Shown one piece after another: positions 46,767 to 59,603 of a stretch of DNA of 64,000 bases (its first letter is position 1; the number at the start of each line of letters is the position of its first letter). Position numbers and translations under genes: made by a program. The stretch comes from Epiperipatus broadwayi (taxonomy: Eukaryota; Onychophora; Udeonychophora; Euonychophora; Peripatidae): NCBI GenBank assembly GCA_028023455.1, contig JAQFVV010012420.1, positions 3,908,001 to 3,972,000 of the forward strand. The letters run 5' to 3'. The notes under the pieces are model-generated. The model was not told the origin of the DNA and did no database searches. It saw nothing but the letters and a program-made list of their open reading frames with translations.

Positions 46767-49480
46767 TCGTCAACTATTATCAATCCACTGCAGAGTGGTT
46801 TCTCCAAGTTCAATTCAACTTCAATCTCTAGCCTCTCTTTTCCACACCTTACACACTTTCTTATTTCATCCATCCATCTCTCATGGAGTCTCTTTCTGGA
46901 TCTTTTATAATCTCTTGGAATCCAGTTTAATATTTCAATTGTTGATCTATTATCTCTTACCCATATATCCAGCCCAATTCCATTTCAGTCTTTTAATCCT
47001 TTCATTGGTGTCAGTAACATCTGTTTGTTCTCTTGCCCATATATTGCATTTTCAATCTCTTCTAGTTACTCTTAACATACATCTCTCCATAACTTTTTTG
47101 AGTAGTCTGAAATTGCTGTATTGGTCTTCTGTTAAGTGTCCAAGTCTCAGATCCATAAGTAAGATTTGGTAAAACACATTTATTAAAAACTTTTTCAAAC
47201 AAAATAGGCATATTTCCTTTTAGTATTAAGTTATTTCTACTAAAAGCACCCCAATCAAATTTAATTTTATAATTAATTTCATTCATTATGATTCCATCTG
47301 TAGTAATAATCTGACCAAGTATTTGGAGTTGTTAATTTCTTCTAACTCACTCTTATCAATCTGAGAAAATCCATTGAACATTACTTCTTTTAATGTTTAC
47401 CTTTAGTCCTTTTTTACTTTCATTTGATAACTCTTGCAACAGTTCCTTAAACTCTGAAACCTTATTTGCAACAACTACATCATCTGCAAAATCTAAATGA
47501 CTTAAATATTCTCCATTTACTTTTATTCCTTTAGCTTCCCATTTTAATTCACAAAATATTGCAGTACTGCTGTAAAAGTTTAACACACTTCTCAATGTTA
47601 CCTTCCTAGTATCATTATGTAATCTAATTGTTGCTTTAACATTTTTAAAAATATTCTTCGCAATATGACAATATCCTGGGTCTATACCTCAATGATCCAT
47701 GCTTTAATCACTGAAGAAATTTTTATAAAATCAAATGCCTTTTTGTAATCTACAAATCCAAAGCATAATAGCAACTCATTTTCATTAGTCCTTTCTATAA
47801 CTTTTCTCAATACTTTGATATGATCCATTGTATGAAAACCACTTTTAAACCCAGCTTGTTCTTTTGGTTGGTTGGAATCCAAACTTCTCTGTAGATAAAT
47901 TGTAATTATCTTGGTAAAAAAATTATATAAAACTGATAAAAGACTAATAGGTCTGTAATTTCTACTATTTTCTTTATCACCTTTTTTAAATATTAATATT
48001 AATACTGTATTCTTACAATCATTTGGTACATCATCATTATTTAGACATTTGGTATATAACTTTGCCAAAAAATATTTTCTAGTTCTTCACCTCTTTTTAA
48101 AATATCAATTATAATTCCATCATTACCTGGAGCTTTTCCCTTTTTTCATAAATTTAATTTGATGTCTCATTTCTTCATTTAAAATCCTGGGCAATTCAGA
48201 AGGTATAATAGTTGTTGGGGGTACTTGTTTTTTATTACTATATAATTATTGATAGAACTATTCCACCCATTTCATGTCATCTTTCATTTTATTAATAGTT
48301 ATATCTTTTTACTTATTGCAGATATAAATTTTATACCAATATCAAAATGTTGTTTTACACTCTTGAGACTTTTCTCTTCTATAGTTTTCCTTGCTAGTTC
48401 ATAATTATACTTTCTTATATTATTAGCAACTCTTTTTTGCACCATTTTTATATATTTTCATATTCCTTCTTTTCTTCATAAATTCTCTAGTCTCAGTAGA
48501 AATTTTATTGATCAATTGCTGCTTTTTTCTATTAGCTGTCTTTGTTGCAATTTTTAAAAGTATATCAGTTATTTTTCTATTAATTTCATTCAAATCTGAA
48601 TTATTTTGAAAATCTGCTAATATTTGAAACGATTTGCAAATTCTAATTTAAATTCATTGGAATGTTTCTGAAGATTAGGAATATCAACTGTGAATATTGT
48701 TTTTCTTAATAATTTTTATCTCTAGTTTTGCATTAACATGTATCTTAATCTCACTAATCTATGATCACTACTTGTGTTGAATTTTTTTAAGAACATTACA
48801 ATCTTGAAATGTATGTATTTTGTTGTCAAATTATAATCCAATTCTGCTGTAACTTCATTTTGTTGCTTCCATGTCTATTTACTTTCAAATATTTTTTTTT
48901 CTGCAAATTTCACAAGTCTATGTCTTCTCTCATTTTTATCACCATATCCTAATTTACCCACAGCATTTTCAACTTTTAATTGTTTACCAATTCTAGCATT
49001 AAAGTCTCCCATAACAAATTTTACACTGTTTGGTGTGATCAAAAGCCTTTTGTACATCCTTATAAAAGTCCTCTATTACTTCTTACTATGAGAATTTGTT
49101 GGGCCATAATCCTGAATTATCTGTTATTAAGTTAAGTAACTAATCTTGCAGTCCTGTCCGATACACTATCAATCTCCACAATGTTGTTTTTGCATTTTTT
49201 ATTTATAATGAATCCTACTCCTGTTGTATTTTCAATATTTGGTAGTTGAGTACATGTCCACTTTTTACATCAATTGTCTCTTCACCTTTTCTTCTAATTT
49301 CACAAAGTCCAACAATATCCCATTTAATATGAGACAGTTCTTTCAATTCTTGCAAAAGTGATCTGTAGTTGTAAGTACCTAAATAAAAAGTTGTCATCAA
49401 ATAGCAGTCAGCAGTCTTGGTTCGCAATCTGGATTCTTAACACTCTCCACCTTTGGCCACCAACTCCTGCCTTGGCTGGT
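46767..49480 (-). mobile_element. RTE-type non-LTR retrotransposon, nearly full length, dead
   Basis: On minus, 5' to 3': APE-type endonuclease start at about 49390 (TYNYRSLLQELKELSHIKWD then IVGLCEIRRKGEE), a GFIINKKCKN..EIDSVSDRTARL strand, MGDFNARIGKQLKVENAVGK (about 49000, catalytic GDFN), then the reverse transcriptase (KKGDKENSRNYRPISLLSVL, EQAGFKSGFHTMDHIKVLRK, FVDYKKAFDF, later HLDFADDVVVANK with the FADD box) and the C-terminal YGSETWTLNRRPIQQFQTT. The 3' end near 46767 is a degenerate ATC-type repeat. Compared with the copy at 63 kb it lacks the RQGDSISPKLF segment (deletion near 47580) and has many stops and shifts. A 5' untranslated part may reach about 49745. Confidence 0.85.
47062..49427 (-). 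pseudogene. Endonuclease-reverse transcriptase of the RTE copy, broken
   Basis: Open pieces are 49427-49215 and 49057-48875 (endonuclease), 48068-47682 (RT fingers and palm up to FVDYKKAFDF), 47595-47356 (FADD box and LKVNIKRSNVQ) and 47286-47062 (region after the thumb with RNNLILKGNMP and CVLPNLTYGSETWTL). The pieces are in order but in different frames, with the RT motif containing RQGD deleted. The family normally encodes one protein that nicks target DNA and primes reverse transcription there. This one cannot be functional. Confidence 0.8.
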
Positions 49481-51856
49481 GACTTTACAGCCTTCTGGGA
49501 ATCAGGGCCATGATTTATTTTTCATGATTTTAAATGTCTAATAGAAAAAAAAAATTTCATTCACACATTCATTCTTCTTTATCAGGCAACTGAGAAGAAA
49601 GGCCATTGTATTTTTTGATCTTAAACTCGGAGGTAAAAACCAATAACTCACCAACTGGTTAATGTGTGTTGGTGAGCAGCCTATCCATATTTGTATACTA
49701 TATGAATAGTCACATAGTAATAACAGCTGCAACGAGAACCTATCGAGTGAACATTAGAAATTTGCCCTGCTCGATTTCTTTAAGGTTTCCAATAAGAATC
49801 AAAGGATCTCCTTTCAGTTGGCAGTAAATTCCTTTCTGCAGTGATAAAATGCTTACATACAATACATATAGATAGATCAATATAGACATAATTAAAATCA
49901 TAAAAGTCATAAGGAAATTCATCTTAATTATAAGATAAATATTGAGGTTTTCATTAGAAAGTTAGAAATATACAACTCGAATATTGTAGAACTAATTAAA
50001 ATATTAAATAAAAATTGTAATATAATTTTTAGTTTATAATCTGGAATATAAAAAAAACCCACAAGCAGATTTTGAATATAAAGACAACTTGATAATTATA
50101 TTGATGAATATCATTCTGAAATGTAAATATAATTTTTCTGTGTAGACGAAATTTATGCTTCCTTGTAATGGAAGGTTAGCTACTTAACTTATGATAGAAT
50201 TTACTGAAAACAATAATCGAAAGAGTGCTAAGAAAGCATTAAAAACAGATGTAAGGATACTTTATAATTAGATTGATATAAGAAATGTTTTTGATTTGAT
50301 TGAACACTCATTTATTAATGTATACAAAGAAATAAAATTTTGCTAAAGTAATGCATAATTTTTTTTAATTCAGTTTAAAGACAGCAGTTGTGAATAATAG
50401 AAAATATATATAAAAAGATAACAGTCTAAAGATTACAATTAATTTTGAGAGAATTGCTTACTTATATAATTATCTACTAATTTGGATAATTTTTAATTTT
50501 ATTTATAAATGAAAATATCAAAAAAATATATATATAATCAGACTAGATACAAATAAATAGAATCTGCTAATAAAAAATAGTTGTTACTTTGATTGAGAGA
50601 ATTAATAAGTAAAAAACTAAATAATTATTATTCTAATTATAAGTAGATATAGTTGAAATAATTAATAAAAATAATTGGTGAATTACAAACTAAAATTATA
50701 AATTTGTTTTAAGACAATTTATGTTATGAATTCAATAATAGATTGTCATATAGAAATATTAAGAATTTTAAAAAATTGACTATAAAATTCATTAAACATT
50801 ATCAAATATAGAATATATATAAGACAACATATACAGCATGCTTTATTTATCTGGGGAAATGTTGAGTTATCTATTTAATTTTTGAAATGACAAAATATAT
50901 TAATTTAATAACAAAATACTGTTATATATTGTGAAAATAGTAAATTATTATTATGCTTCTTTTTATTACATATGATATAAATGAGGAATTTAGAAACCCT
51001 TAAAAGAAGTTATCTGAGATAAATTATTTAAAAAGCTAGATCTAATGTAATGGTTGTAAAAGACTTACTTGTGGCTAATATGTAATAGAACCAGAAAAGT
51101 ATGGAGATAGTCTTATATATGTGCATGTATATATTTTTTTATTAATAAAAAAATATTGCAATGAGATGTAGAAGAAAAATATCTACTTTTTAAAGAAATT
51201 GAAACTTGATTGCATTAGATGGCATAATAAATTTGATAGATACGTGCTTAAATAGAGTTTCAAAATAAATGTAGTTAAGATACACCCTGTAAAAGAAGTA
51301 TTGTAAAATGAAAATGCAGAAATCTGAGTATATTAATAAAAATTATGAATTTTGAAGTTAGGGATATTTGGAACAATAAGATATTTTTGAATCAGTAACT
51401 GAAAGCTACAAATGTAGAAAATGTTCTTTTGACAAATATGTTGTCATTATATGTATAAGTAAATGTTTAGCATTTGATTTTCATACATTAGTGATATATC
51501 TAAAAGTTATAAGAAAAAAATAAAAGATATATTCATGCTCTGATATTATAAATAATTGTATGGGTAAGGAGCAGATTATGCACAAGTTCATAGTACAAAC
51601 CTTAATATGAAATGGGTATGTGAGGGCAACTATTAAAGCTATTCATAATTGTATAAAATTCAATTTAAAAAAAATCAAAGAAGTATAAATATCTCCATTT
51701 AAAAAATGCTCATAAATATTGTTGAACAAAAATGTAGTTTGATTATGGAAAGGATGATGTGTTTTTTATGATTAATAAGAATTTATATAAAGTTTTTTTT
51801 GTATTTATATTTTCAATTATATCAAATAGTATCTTTGTAGTACCTCCCCCCCCCTT
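49481..51856. other. Intron, AT-rich; left part may be RTE 5' untranslated sequence
   Basis: The first 260 bp (to about 49745) have a composition like the RTE copy and could be its 5' leader. The remainder is strongly AT-rich with short ATATAT tracts (50530, 51120) and a C10 run at 51846. No gene or named repeat was recognised. Confidence 0.45.
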
Positions 51857-53833
51857 TGGTACTGGTGGGTGTGCCGTACTGTGGCCTCTAGGTGATGCTG
51901 CAGCACCACCAAGAAGCCTGCAAATGATAAATTTCTATCCAAAAATGGCTGAAATCGATGGAAAATTAAAATGCCAAAGGCATGACATCAAAAGTAAGTA
52001 AAAAATCAAGTGAAATAAATAATATGTAAATTTTTAAAAAGTACGCACACAAATCGGTAAAAAATACATAAATAAGTAAAATAGAAAATGCCTAAGGCAA
52101 AGTAAATTGAATAAATTCTTTGAAAATATAAATTTAAAAAAAAAAAACAAGAAAACGCTATGAAATTCGAATTACAAAAACAAAAAGTTTAATGCTGAAT
52201 GTCAAAAAATGGCGGACGGGGCTTCATTAATAGCGTGAATTACAAAAACAGAATTCCATCAATATTTAGCTTTCAACATTTGCAAATATGCATCTGCGAT
52301 CAGATCCAAAGCAGCGCAAAATATAAAAAAAAAAAAAAACAAGAAAATGCTATGTATCAATTCGATCAAAAATAAGTAAAATACAAAAATTGGTGTCTAA
52401 CTAACAGATATATTCTCCTCCCTCCCGCACGAAGAATTAAAGTGAAAAATGGTGATCATCAGTATTTAAAAAATAAAAGACTATTTGCAAATGTGCCTGT
52501 GCATTATCTAACTAACAGATATAATAATAATTCACAAGCCTTAAATACAGACTAATTCATATTAAATAATTAAATATAGATAACAATGAGCGCATAGTGA
52601 TCTGTTGTTATCTCTTAGAATAATTTCAAAGCTATTTATATCAGGAGAGCTACTAATTGTTTTTCCCAAAAATTTAATACATTAATTATTCTCTGCTTTG
52701 AAATTATGGCATATCATAACATATGAATTTCGAATAAAATAATCAGAATAGAAAATAGGCATGGCCATAGATGATAGAAAGTTTAAAATAATCATTGATT
52801 ACAGGAAAAATTATTAAAAAATTGTATTTATTGGCAAGAATGTTACAACGTTTCATTTTAACAAGAATTTTAAATAATTGAGAATATTATAACATATCAT
52901 TTAAATAGATTTATAGATATTGCAGGAAAAATATTACCCAATTTTTTTCAAGGCTGACTTGTCCAGTTCCGGGCTCAGTTCACTGCCATTTGCACTATGA
53001 TGACTTCATTATCTGCCATGTCCTGCCTTGTTTACAACTCTTCTTTAATTAAAATTATAAAATTTAGCTTTCTTTTGTTAAAATTTTTGTAGCAAATTAA
53101 AAAAAGAATAATAGAAGATGTGGACTGAATAGTATCTAGCAGACAGTTATTTAAAGAAAGTTGCAAATTAAAATGTGAAGTAATATACCTCTCACATATA
53201 TAATATCCCAATGCAATTTAAAATAATAAGTGATTCTTCAGCATTTTGCTTTGGAATCTGATCGCAGATGCATATTTGGAAATGTTGAAAGCTAAATATT
53301 GATGAAATTCTGTTTTTGTAATTCCTGTTATTAATGAAGCCCCATCCGCCATTTTTTTTGACATTTGCCATTAAACCTTTTCTGTTTTTGTAATTCAAAT
53401 TTCATAACGTTTTCTAGGTTGTTTTTTTTTATTTGTATTTTAGAAGATTTTGTTCAATTTATTTTGTCTTAGGCATTTTACTTTGTCCATTTCAGCAAAG
53501 AATTCTTCATTCGAAGGGTGATTCGAATTTCATAACATTTTCTTAGGTTGTTTTTTTTTAATTTATATTTTCGAAGGATTTATTCGATTTACTTTGCCTT
53601 AGGCATTTTGTATTTTACTTATTTATGTGTTTTTACCGATTTTGTGTGTGTGTGTACTTTTTTAAAATTTATGTATTCACTTGATTTTTTACTTACTTTT
53701 GATGTCTTGCCTTCAGCATTTTAATTTTTCATCGATTTCAGACATTTTTGGATAGAAATTTATCACTTGCAGGCTTCTTAGTGGTGCTGCAGTGTTGCCT
53801 AGCAGCCACAGTATGGTACACCCAGCAGTATCA
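51857..53833. mobile_element. TIR element C: foldback type, inverted arms of about 500 bp
   Basis: The left end TGGTACTGGTGGGTGTGCCG and the right end read on minus TGATACTGCTGGGTGTACCA are imperfect inverted copies. Arms continue through AAGAAGCCTGCAA.TGATAAA, TTTCTATCCAAAAATG, a (T/C)GCC.AAGGCA block, AAAATGCCTAAGGCAAAGTA and a GCATCTGCGATCAGAT block near 52285 (53260 on the right). The right arm extends to about 53192. No transposase is visible between the arms. The terminal 47 bp show a GGCCTCTAGGTGATGCTGC core at about the position where elements A and B have their GGCGCT/GGCGTT cores, so it may be a distant relative. Target duplication not resolved. Confidence 0.8.
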
Positions 53834-54814
53834 AATCCCCAATAGACACTATTATAAATATTTTAAAGTTAATATGTAAAAATTGTTAGTCTAAAAAAAC
53901 ATTTTTTGTAAACAAATCAGTATGTTGTTTTAATGAAATGAAAGTGTTTATCAGTAAGATTTTTATCAATCACACCCCAGGTAAATAGAAAAACTAATGT
54001 ATGAGTTATAGAAAACTGTTTTTTGGGCAACAGGCAGTTTATAAGAGCAGGGGGGAAATAATTTTCTAAATTGTTAGTTGTATTACTATTTTTATAAGAT
54101 TGATCCAAATCACTGAATTGAAACTCAAACCAAGAAACAAAGAATAATTTTATAACAGAAACCATAAGATTACTGGCTGTTTTTGATATTCAATCTTGAT
54201 CATAATGATGTGAAGATAAGCTAACCTTGGAAAGGTACTTGTTAATTTATTTCTCAACCAAAGCTATGAAATTCTTCACTGAAGCTGTTATTGTTAATTA
54301 GATGATTGGCTAGTTTTTAGAAATGTGACCAACAGCTTCACACTATGTAAATTTTCAAAGATGAAAGGATGTTGCAATGAAATTATCTAAACTTAAGGCC
54401 TGAGTTGATGGATTGTTTGTCTGACATTTTAATTTAAATTACAACACACCCATCATATTATGTCTCTCTAAATGTAAAGTTGGAGTGATGGATTTCTGAA
54501 ATAAGCCTATAATCCAAGAAACTGCATTCTAATTGCAAAGAATTTTTTTATTAAAATTCATAAAATATTGTATTTATTTTGGATATTATTATCCAGGAAA
54601 GTGTATAAAATACTTACGATATTGTAAATGCACAAATTGCAAGACAATCGGCATGTAAGAATTTATAATTTCAATTTCTGAAAGGTCTAAATTTATTATT
54701 ACAATTAACAAGTTAATCAATTTTATGCTCTAAAGATATATGAAATATTACCAAATTCACAACTTTCTTTATTTTGTGATAATATATAAATGCAGGTTAT
54801 CCACTACTTTGAAC
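53834..54814. other. Intron between TIR element C and Penelope-like pair 2
   Basis: AT-rich, no gene or repeat recognised. Short frames on both strands look accidental. Confidence 0.5.
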
Positions 54815-55394
54815 CTTCTTTTTCAATAAACTTTTTATTGTACATATATATGCAAACACAATCTTACGTTTCGACTATCTTGCTAGAGTTATGATAGAAT
54901 GAATAAATTAAAATACATTAGTACATAAATAATACCATAAAGACATACCCAATGAAATTAATAAGATAATAAGAAACATCAAATGTAACAAAACATAATA
55001 AAACTGAAATAAATATAATCAAACCCAAATAAAATCCAGGTAATATAAAATAAAATAAATACACAATATGAATTATATATGTGTATTTCTGACTATATAT
55101 AATATATTCATGAACAACTATTAATTTAAATATATTATTCATTTTTATTATTTTTAATCTCCTAATTACTTCTATTCCTTATAAACTTAAACTTTAATTT
55201 TATTATTCTTACATTAGTAAAATACTCATTTTAGTTTCATATAATTCTCAATTCAACTTTAATTAATTTTTTAATATTTTTTTAAATTTTCAAATCATAT
55301 AATATCTATTATTTCTTATTCATTCTTCTGTTATTAATAATATTTATATGTAAAAACTAAATATAATCTTTTAACTTATCCACTTTTTTTTAAT

Positions 55395-56350
55395 ATGATG
55401 TGATACACTGTGACTTCTCCTTAAACGGAATCAGGAATCTCTCAACAATGATGCCCAGAGAAACCTGTTAGCCACTTTCCATTCCCCACCCTAAATTTTC
55501 CCATAATCTGCTCCATCCCATTTCCACATCACAATCATTCTCAACTCTATAATCTTTATATCTAAATCCCCCTTATTTTTTCCCAAACCAATAACCCGCT
55601 TTCTGTATAATCACTTTGTTCATATTTATTCTTCCATAACTTCATTATTTGTATCTTTTCTGCTTCCAAGCATTTACATTCAATTAACAAATGCCTAATA
55701 TTTTCTATGCCTTCCTTACACAATTTGCAGACTAAATCACCCATATTTTTCCATATACATGTATATTCTCTTGTTGCTAAAGTTCCCGTTCGAGCCTTAA
55801 ATAATAAACTGCTATCCTTGCTATTATCTTAAATTAACTCACACCCAATGTTCCGTTTATTTCTATATATATTTAAACTCTTTTTACTCTCCATACTAGT
55901 TCCCCATCTCTCTAACTCCCTATTCTTTATTATTGCATCTATTCTTTTATCCCTTTTCTTACCACTATAGCACTCAACAATCCTCCTAACACAATCATCC
56001 CACCTTTTGTACAAATATACTGATATAAATTCTTTATCCAAATCTTTTGCATACTGCATTATCTTTCTCACCTATCTTGCTGCCTGCCCTTTACTCGTAA
56101 CCCAATTAAAAACTATTTTAGCTATTTTTTTATTATTCATAAATTGCAACCTACCAAACATTTTCATTTTACTTTTTTGCATCTCTCATATAAAAACTTG
56201 ACCATCCCATTTCTCCTTGAATTGCCTCCCTTGCTGTCTACACTAATGCATGTCTTCCTACTTCCCTTTGTACTTTTTCTAAATAATCTAATACACCTTT
56301 ACTAACACATAACGCATAACCCTGCTTCTGCAACTCCCATATATATTCTA
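55395..56350 (-). mobile_element. 3' fragment of a non-LTR retrotransposon with zf-RVT domain
   Basis: On minus: LEKVQREVGRHAL and REAIQGEMGWSSFYMRDAKK (about 56270-56170), RLQFMNNKKIAKIVFNWVTS (about 56160-56100), a DKEFISVYLYKRWDDCVRRI block (56071-55829), then GDLVCKLCKEGIENIRHLLI with ECKCLEAEK (55744-55562). The last is a C..C....H....C zinc finger of the zf-RVT type found after the RT in several non-LTR clades. The 3' end reads GTTTAAGGAGAAGTCACAGT then GTATCACATCATATT and an A run at about 55395. It sits inside the left Penelope arm, whose sequence resumes on both sides. 5'-truncated: no RT present. Confidence 0.75.
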
Positions 56351-56639
56351 GCTATATCATATTTATTATATAAAAATATTGTTAATTTCTTTATCAATCC
56401 CTTTTTTTTTTGTGTCATTTATCATATTATTTCAGCTAACTATATCTATAATCATTACAATTCATTATTTATATATTTATACACTTTAACTTTTATTACT
56501 ATCATATAATTTTCAAATTTATATTATTATATAAACATTTTTTTTACAAACCCATCATTTATTTATAAGTAATTTTCTTTTTATATATATTTATTCTCTA
56601 TATATCTTTTTTAAAAACTATATACTAATGCCATTCTAA

Positions 56640-57477
56640 TCCCAAAATATCTATTAAGATTTGGTTTTATCTTTTTTATTTGTATTGCTTTTTTATTTTC
56701 CTTTCTTTAATATTTTGACTGAAACATCATTTTTATTGAACTCTGTAAATTTGTGTCCTCTGTCCTTCATATGTATATATATTGATGATTTATTATCTGA
56801 CATGTTTTAATCTTGTTTTTATAGAATTTTTAGTTTCTCCCACATATTTGTTATAATCTTTGTATTTGTTATCCATTAAATTTAATAGGTTTACTCTTTT
56901 TATTATCTTTTTGCAATTTTTATTAATTTTCTTTATAATTTTATTAATCTTATTCACTATAATTTTGTTTTTTTTTTTTCCTATATATCTATTTTTTCAA
57001 TATTTCTTCATGTGCAAGGAATTTACTCTTTTTTAAGTCCTTGATTATTAAATCTTTTTGTTTAATATAGTCTTTTTTAAGCCCTGTATATTCTTGAATA
57101 TATACAACTATTTCCTATGGATGTATGGTATTACCAATATTGTTTTTCTTATAAATATTTGTTTGAATATACCATTTTTATCTATAAATTTCTTTTGAAA
57201 CATTATATCCAGATATGCAATTTGCATTATTTTCTTACTTTTCAATTGTAGATTTTATGTTTTCTTCCATTTTATTAATATCATTAATAAACCAGTTTAT
57301 TATTTGTCTTTGGCTTATATTAAAAATCATCAAATAATCATCTACATATGTATTAAGAAATAAGAGAGCATTTTCATTTTCTGCTATATTTTTATCAAAT
57401 TCATTCATATATATATTGCTTAAAATTGCACTTAGAGCATACTTATTTTTGTTTATAAAATTTCCTATTATATTCAA
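56640..57477 (-). pseudogene. Penelope-like RT and GIY-YIG remnant, left arm of pair 2
   Basis: From about 57440 on minus: ALSAILSNIYMNEFDKNIAE, then LLFLNTYVDDYLMIFNISQR with the YVDD catalytic box, then INWFINDINKMEENIKSTIE, which is the RT palm/thumb of a Penelope-like protein. After stops, near 56860 the frame reads DYNKYVGETKNSIKTRLKH, the YIG strand and following Arg of a GIY-YIG nuclease. The order RT then GIY-YIG is the Penelope-like arrangement. Frameshifts and stops separate the two domains. Confidence 0.75.
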
Positions 57478-57499
57478 AAGTTACATTCTTACAACATAA

Positions 57500-58380
57500 T
57501 TGCATTAAACAAAAAGGATTGTTAATGAGAGGTGCTCTAAGTGTAATTTTAAGCAATATTTATATGAATGACTTTGATAAAAATATAACAAAATAAAAAT
57601 GCTCCTTTATTGTTTAATAGATATGTAGATGATTATTTGATGATTTTTAATAAAAGACAAACTGCTTTATTAATAAGGTGGAAGGAATTGTAAAATTTAC
57701 AGTTGAAAAATAAGAAAATAATGCAATTGCATATTTGGATATAATGTTTCAAAAGAAATTGATAGATAAAAAATGGTATATTCAAATAAATATTTATAAG
57801 AAAAACAATATTGATAATAACATAACAAGTATGTTCTCCAACATCCATAGGGAAATACAAAATTAGTTGTATATATTCAAGAATATACAGAGCTGTAATG
57901 TATTATTAAAAAAAGAGTAAATTCCATGAACATATAATTAAAAGAAATATTGGAAAACAAGAGTATAGGATAAATAAAACTGAAAAGAATGAAGGGAAGA
58001 AGAAAAGTGAAAATAGATATATAGGAATAAAAACAAATAATGTTATAATGAATAAGTTTAATAAAATTATAAAGAAGATTAATAAAAAAAGAGTAAATCC
58101 TATTAAATTTAATGGATAACAAATACATAGGATATAATAAAGATAATAAATAAATAATTAAGGAGTGTATATGATAAAATGAAAACAATGTTTAGATATT
58201 AGGATTGATAACAAATATGTAGAAGAAATTAAAAATTCTATAAAAAGAAAGATTAAAACAACATGTCAGATAATAAATCACCAATATATATATACATATG
58301 AAGGACACAAGACACAAATTTATAGAAAGGAAAATAAAAGAAACATTACTAATAATAAAGATAAAATCAAACCTTAATAG
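57500..58380 (+). pseudogene. Penelope-like RT and GIY-YIG remnant, right arm of pair 2
   Basis: The plus strand reads KGLLMRGALSVILSNIYMND then FDKNI and a stop; a degraded RYVDDYLMIF follows in another frame near 57625. Near 58215 it reads KYVEEIKNSIKRKIK, a degraded counterpart of YVGETKNSIKTRLKH in the left arm, followed by NHQYIYTYEGHKTQIYRK. More decayed than the left arm. Tigger-like copy 3 begins at 58412, shortly after. Confidence 0.7.
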
Positions 58381-58411
58381 AGATTCTGGGATTAGGATGA
58401 CATTATAAATA

Positions 58412-59603
58412 CACCTGGGTCTCTTTTTACGCGGACTTATTTAACACGATTTTGAAGTTATGCGATTAATGTTTTACCGGAAGTCGATGTCCGATAATGC
58501 GCTATTACTTTAAATAATAAATTTCGCGCGCTTATGTTATATTGAAAGTAATAGCACATTATTGGAATTCTACTTTCATCTTAGTAATTTCAATATTTTC
58601 AGTGCTTTATAATAGTAAGATTTTATGCAATAATGAAATTAAAATCATAATTTCCACATTTTATGTATACACACATTAAAATTTACAAGATTATAATGTA
58701 AATTTGTTCAAACATCGCGTGTGTTAATTTTGCATTTTAAATCACATTCTGTTTTTGCTTTTTAAAAAAGAATGTAATCAATTATTAATCATTTAGTGTC
58801 CACAAGTTTATTTTTAAAAGGTCAGTAATAGCAGTGGGCACAATTAAAATCTGATTTTTAATTGTAATTAACAATTTAAAAATTACTTACGGGCGACTTG
58901 AAATTAATGCGATGTAAAACGAAATTTGATTTTTAAACGGAATTGAAAATTAAAGACAAAAATAAGAATTTAATTTTTAGTTGTTAATTTTAATTAAATT
59001 TTTCCCAGCAGTGGTGAATAAATGTCTTTTTATTATCATAAATCTAAGTTCATAAACAATTATTAAAATCATCGTCGTCGTCAACAGAAAACTATTAACA
59101 CAACATGAGAGTGAACTTGGCGCTAGTTGTATTTCCTCTTGTGAGAATAATTGCTGAGATATTCTTGACTTCGTTTAAGGAGAAGCTAAATACATCACAT
59201 CACATAGAATCTGATTTTTTACTAGTTTGCAAACGAACGTGTTTTGGAGCAAATAGCAATAATAATTAAAACGTGTATAAAAAAATATAAATTACTGTAC
59301 TGTAAATTATGCATAAAAATATATTATTTTGAATAAAATTAAATATTATAGTTAAAAAAAGTTTGTCTTGTATCAATTTTTTTCAAATTTGAAATTTTTT
59401 ATTAGTCATATTTTATTTCCTTATATTTTTTTTTGTGCGAACTTTAAAGTAATTTTACGTTGGTGCTTTGCTTTTATGCGAATTTTGAAAAATCACAGAC
59501 CGCTTCCCCCCTTTTTCAGTGTAAGTTACGTCTATTTTTGCGCGATTTCGTTTGCGCGTGTTTTCTGAGGAACCTATCTATCGCGTAAAACGAGACCCAG
59601 GTG
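58412..59603 (+). mobile_element. Tigger/pogo-like element copy 3
   Basis: Same CACCTGGGTCTCTTTTTACG and CGTAAAACGAGACCCAGGTG ends with flanking TA, about 1.19 kb, same orientation as copy 2. Most of the transposase remnant is deleted: the sequence passes from TTTTTCCCAGCAGTG to CATAAACAATTATTAAAATC within about 60 bp. It has its own insertion at about 59145-59206 that copies 1 and 2 lack. It landed in the right arm of Penelope-like pair 2. Confidence 0.85.
59145..59206 (+). mobile_element. Tiny 3'-end insertion of the zf-RVT non-LTR family
   Basis: GATATTCTTGACTTCGTTTA then AGGAGAAG and CATCACATCACATAG interrupts Tigger copy 3 relative to copy 2. The same phrase (GATTCCTGATTCCGTTTAAG, GAGAAG, CATCACATCATATT) is the 3' terminus of the non-LTR fragment at 55395-56350, so this is a severely 5'-truncated insertion of that family, about 60 bp. 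Confidence 0.6.

Noticed and set aside
57633-58188. 75- and 103-codon hydrophobic frames on minus
   Set aside because: Antisense to the decayed Penelope-like right arm.
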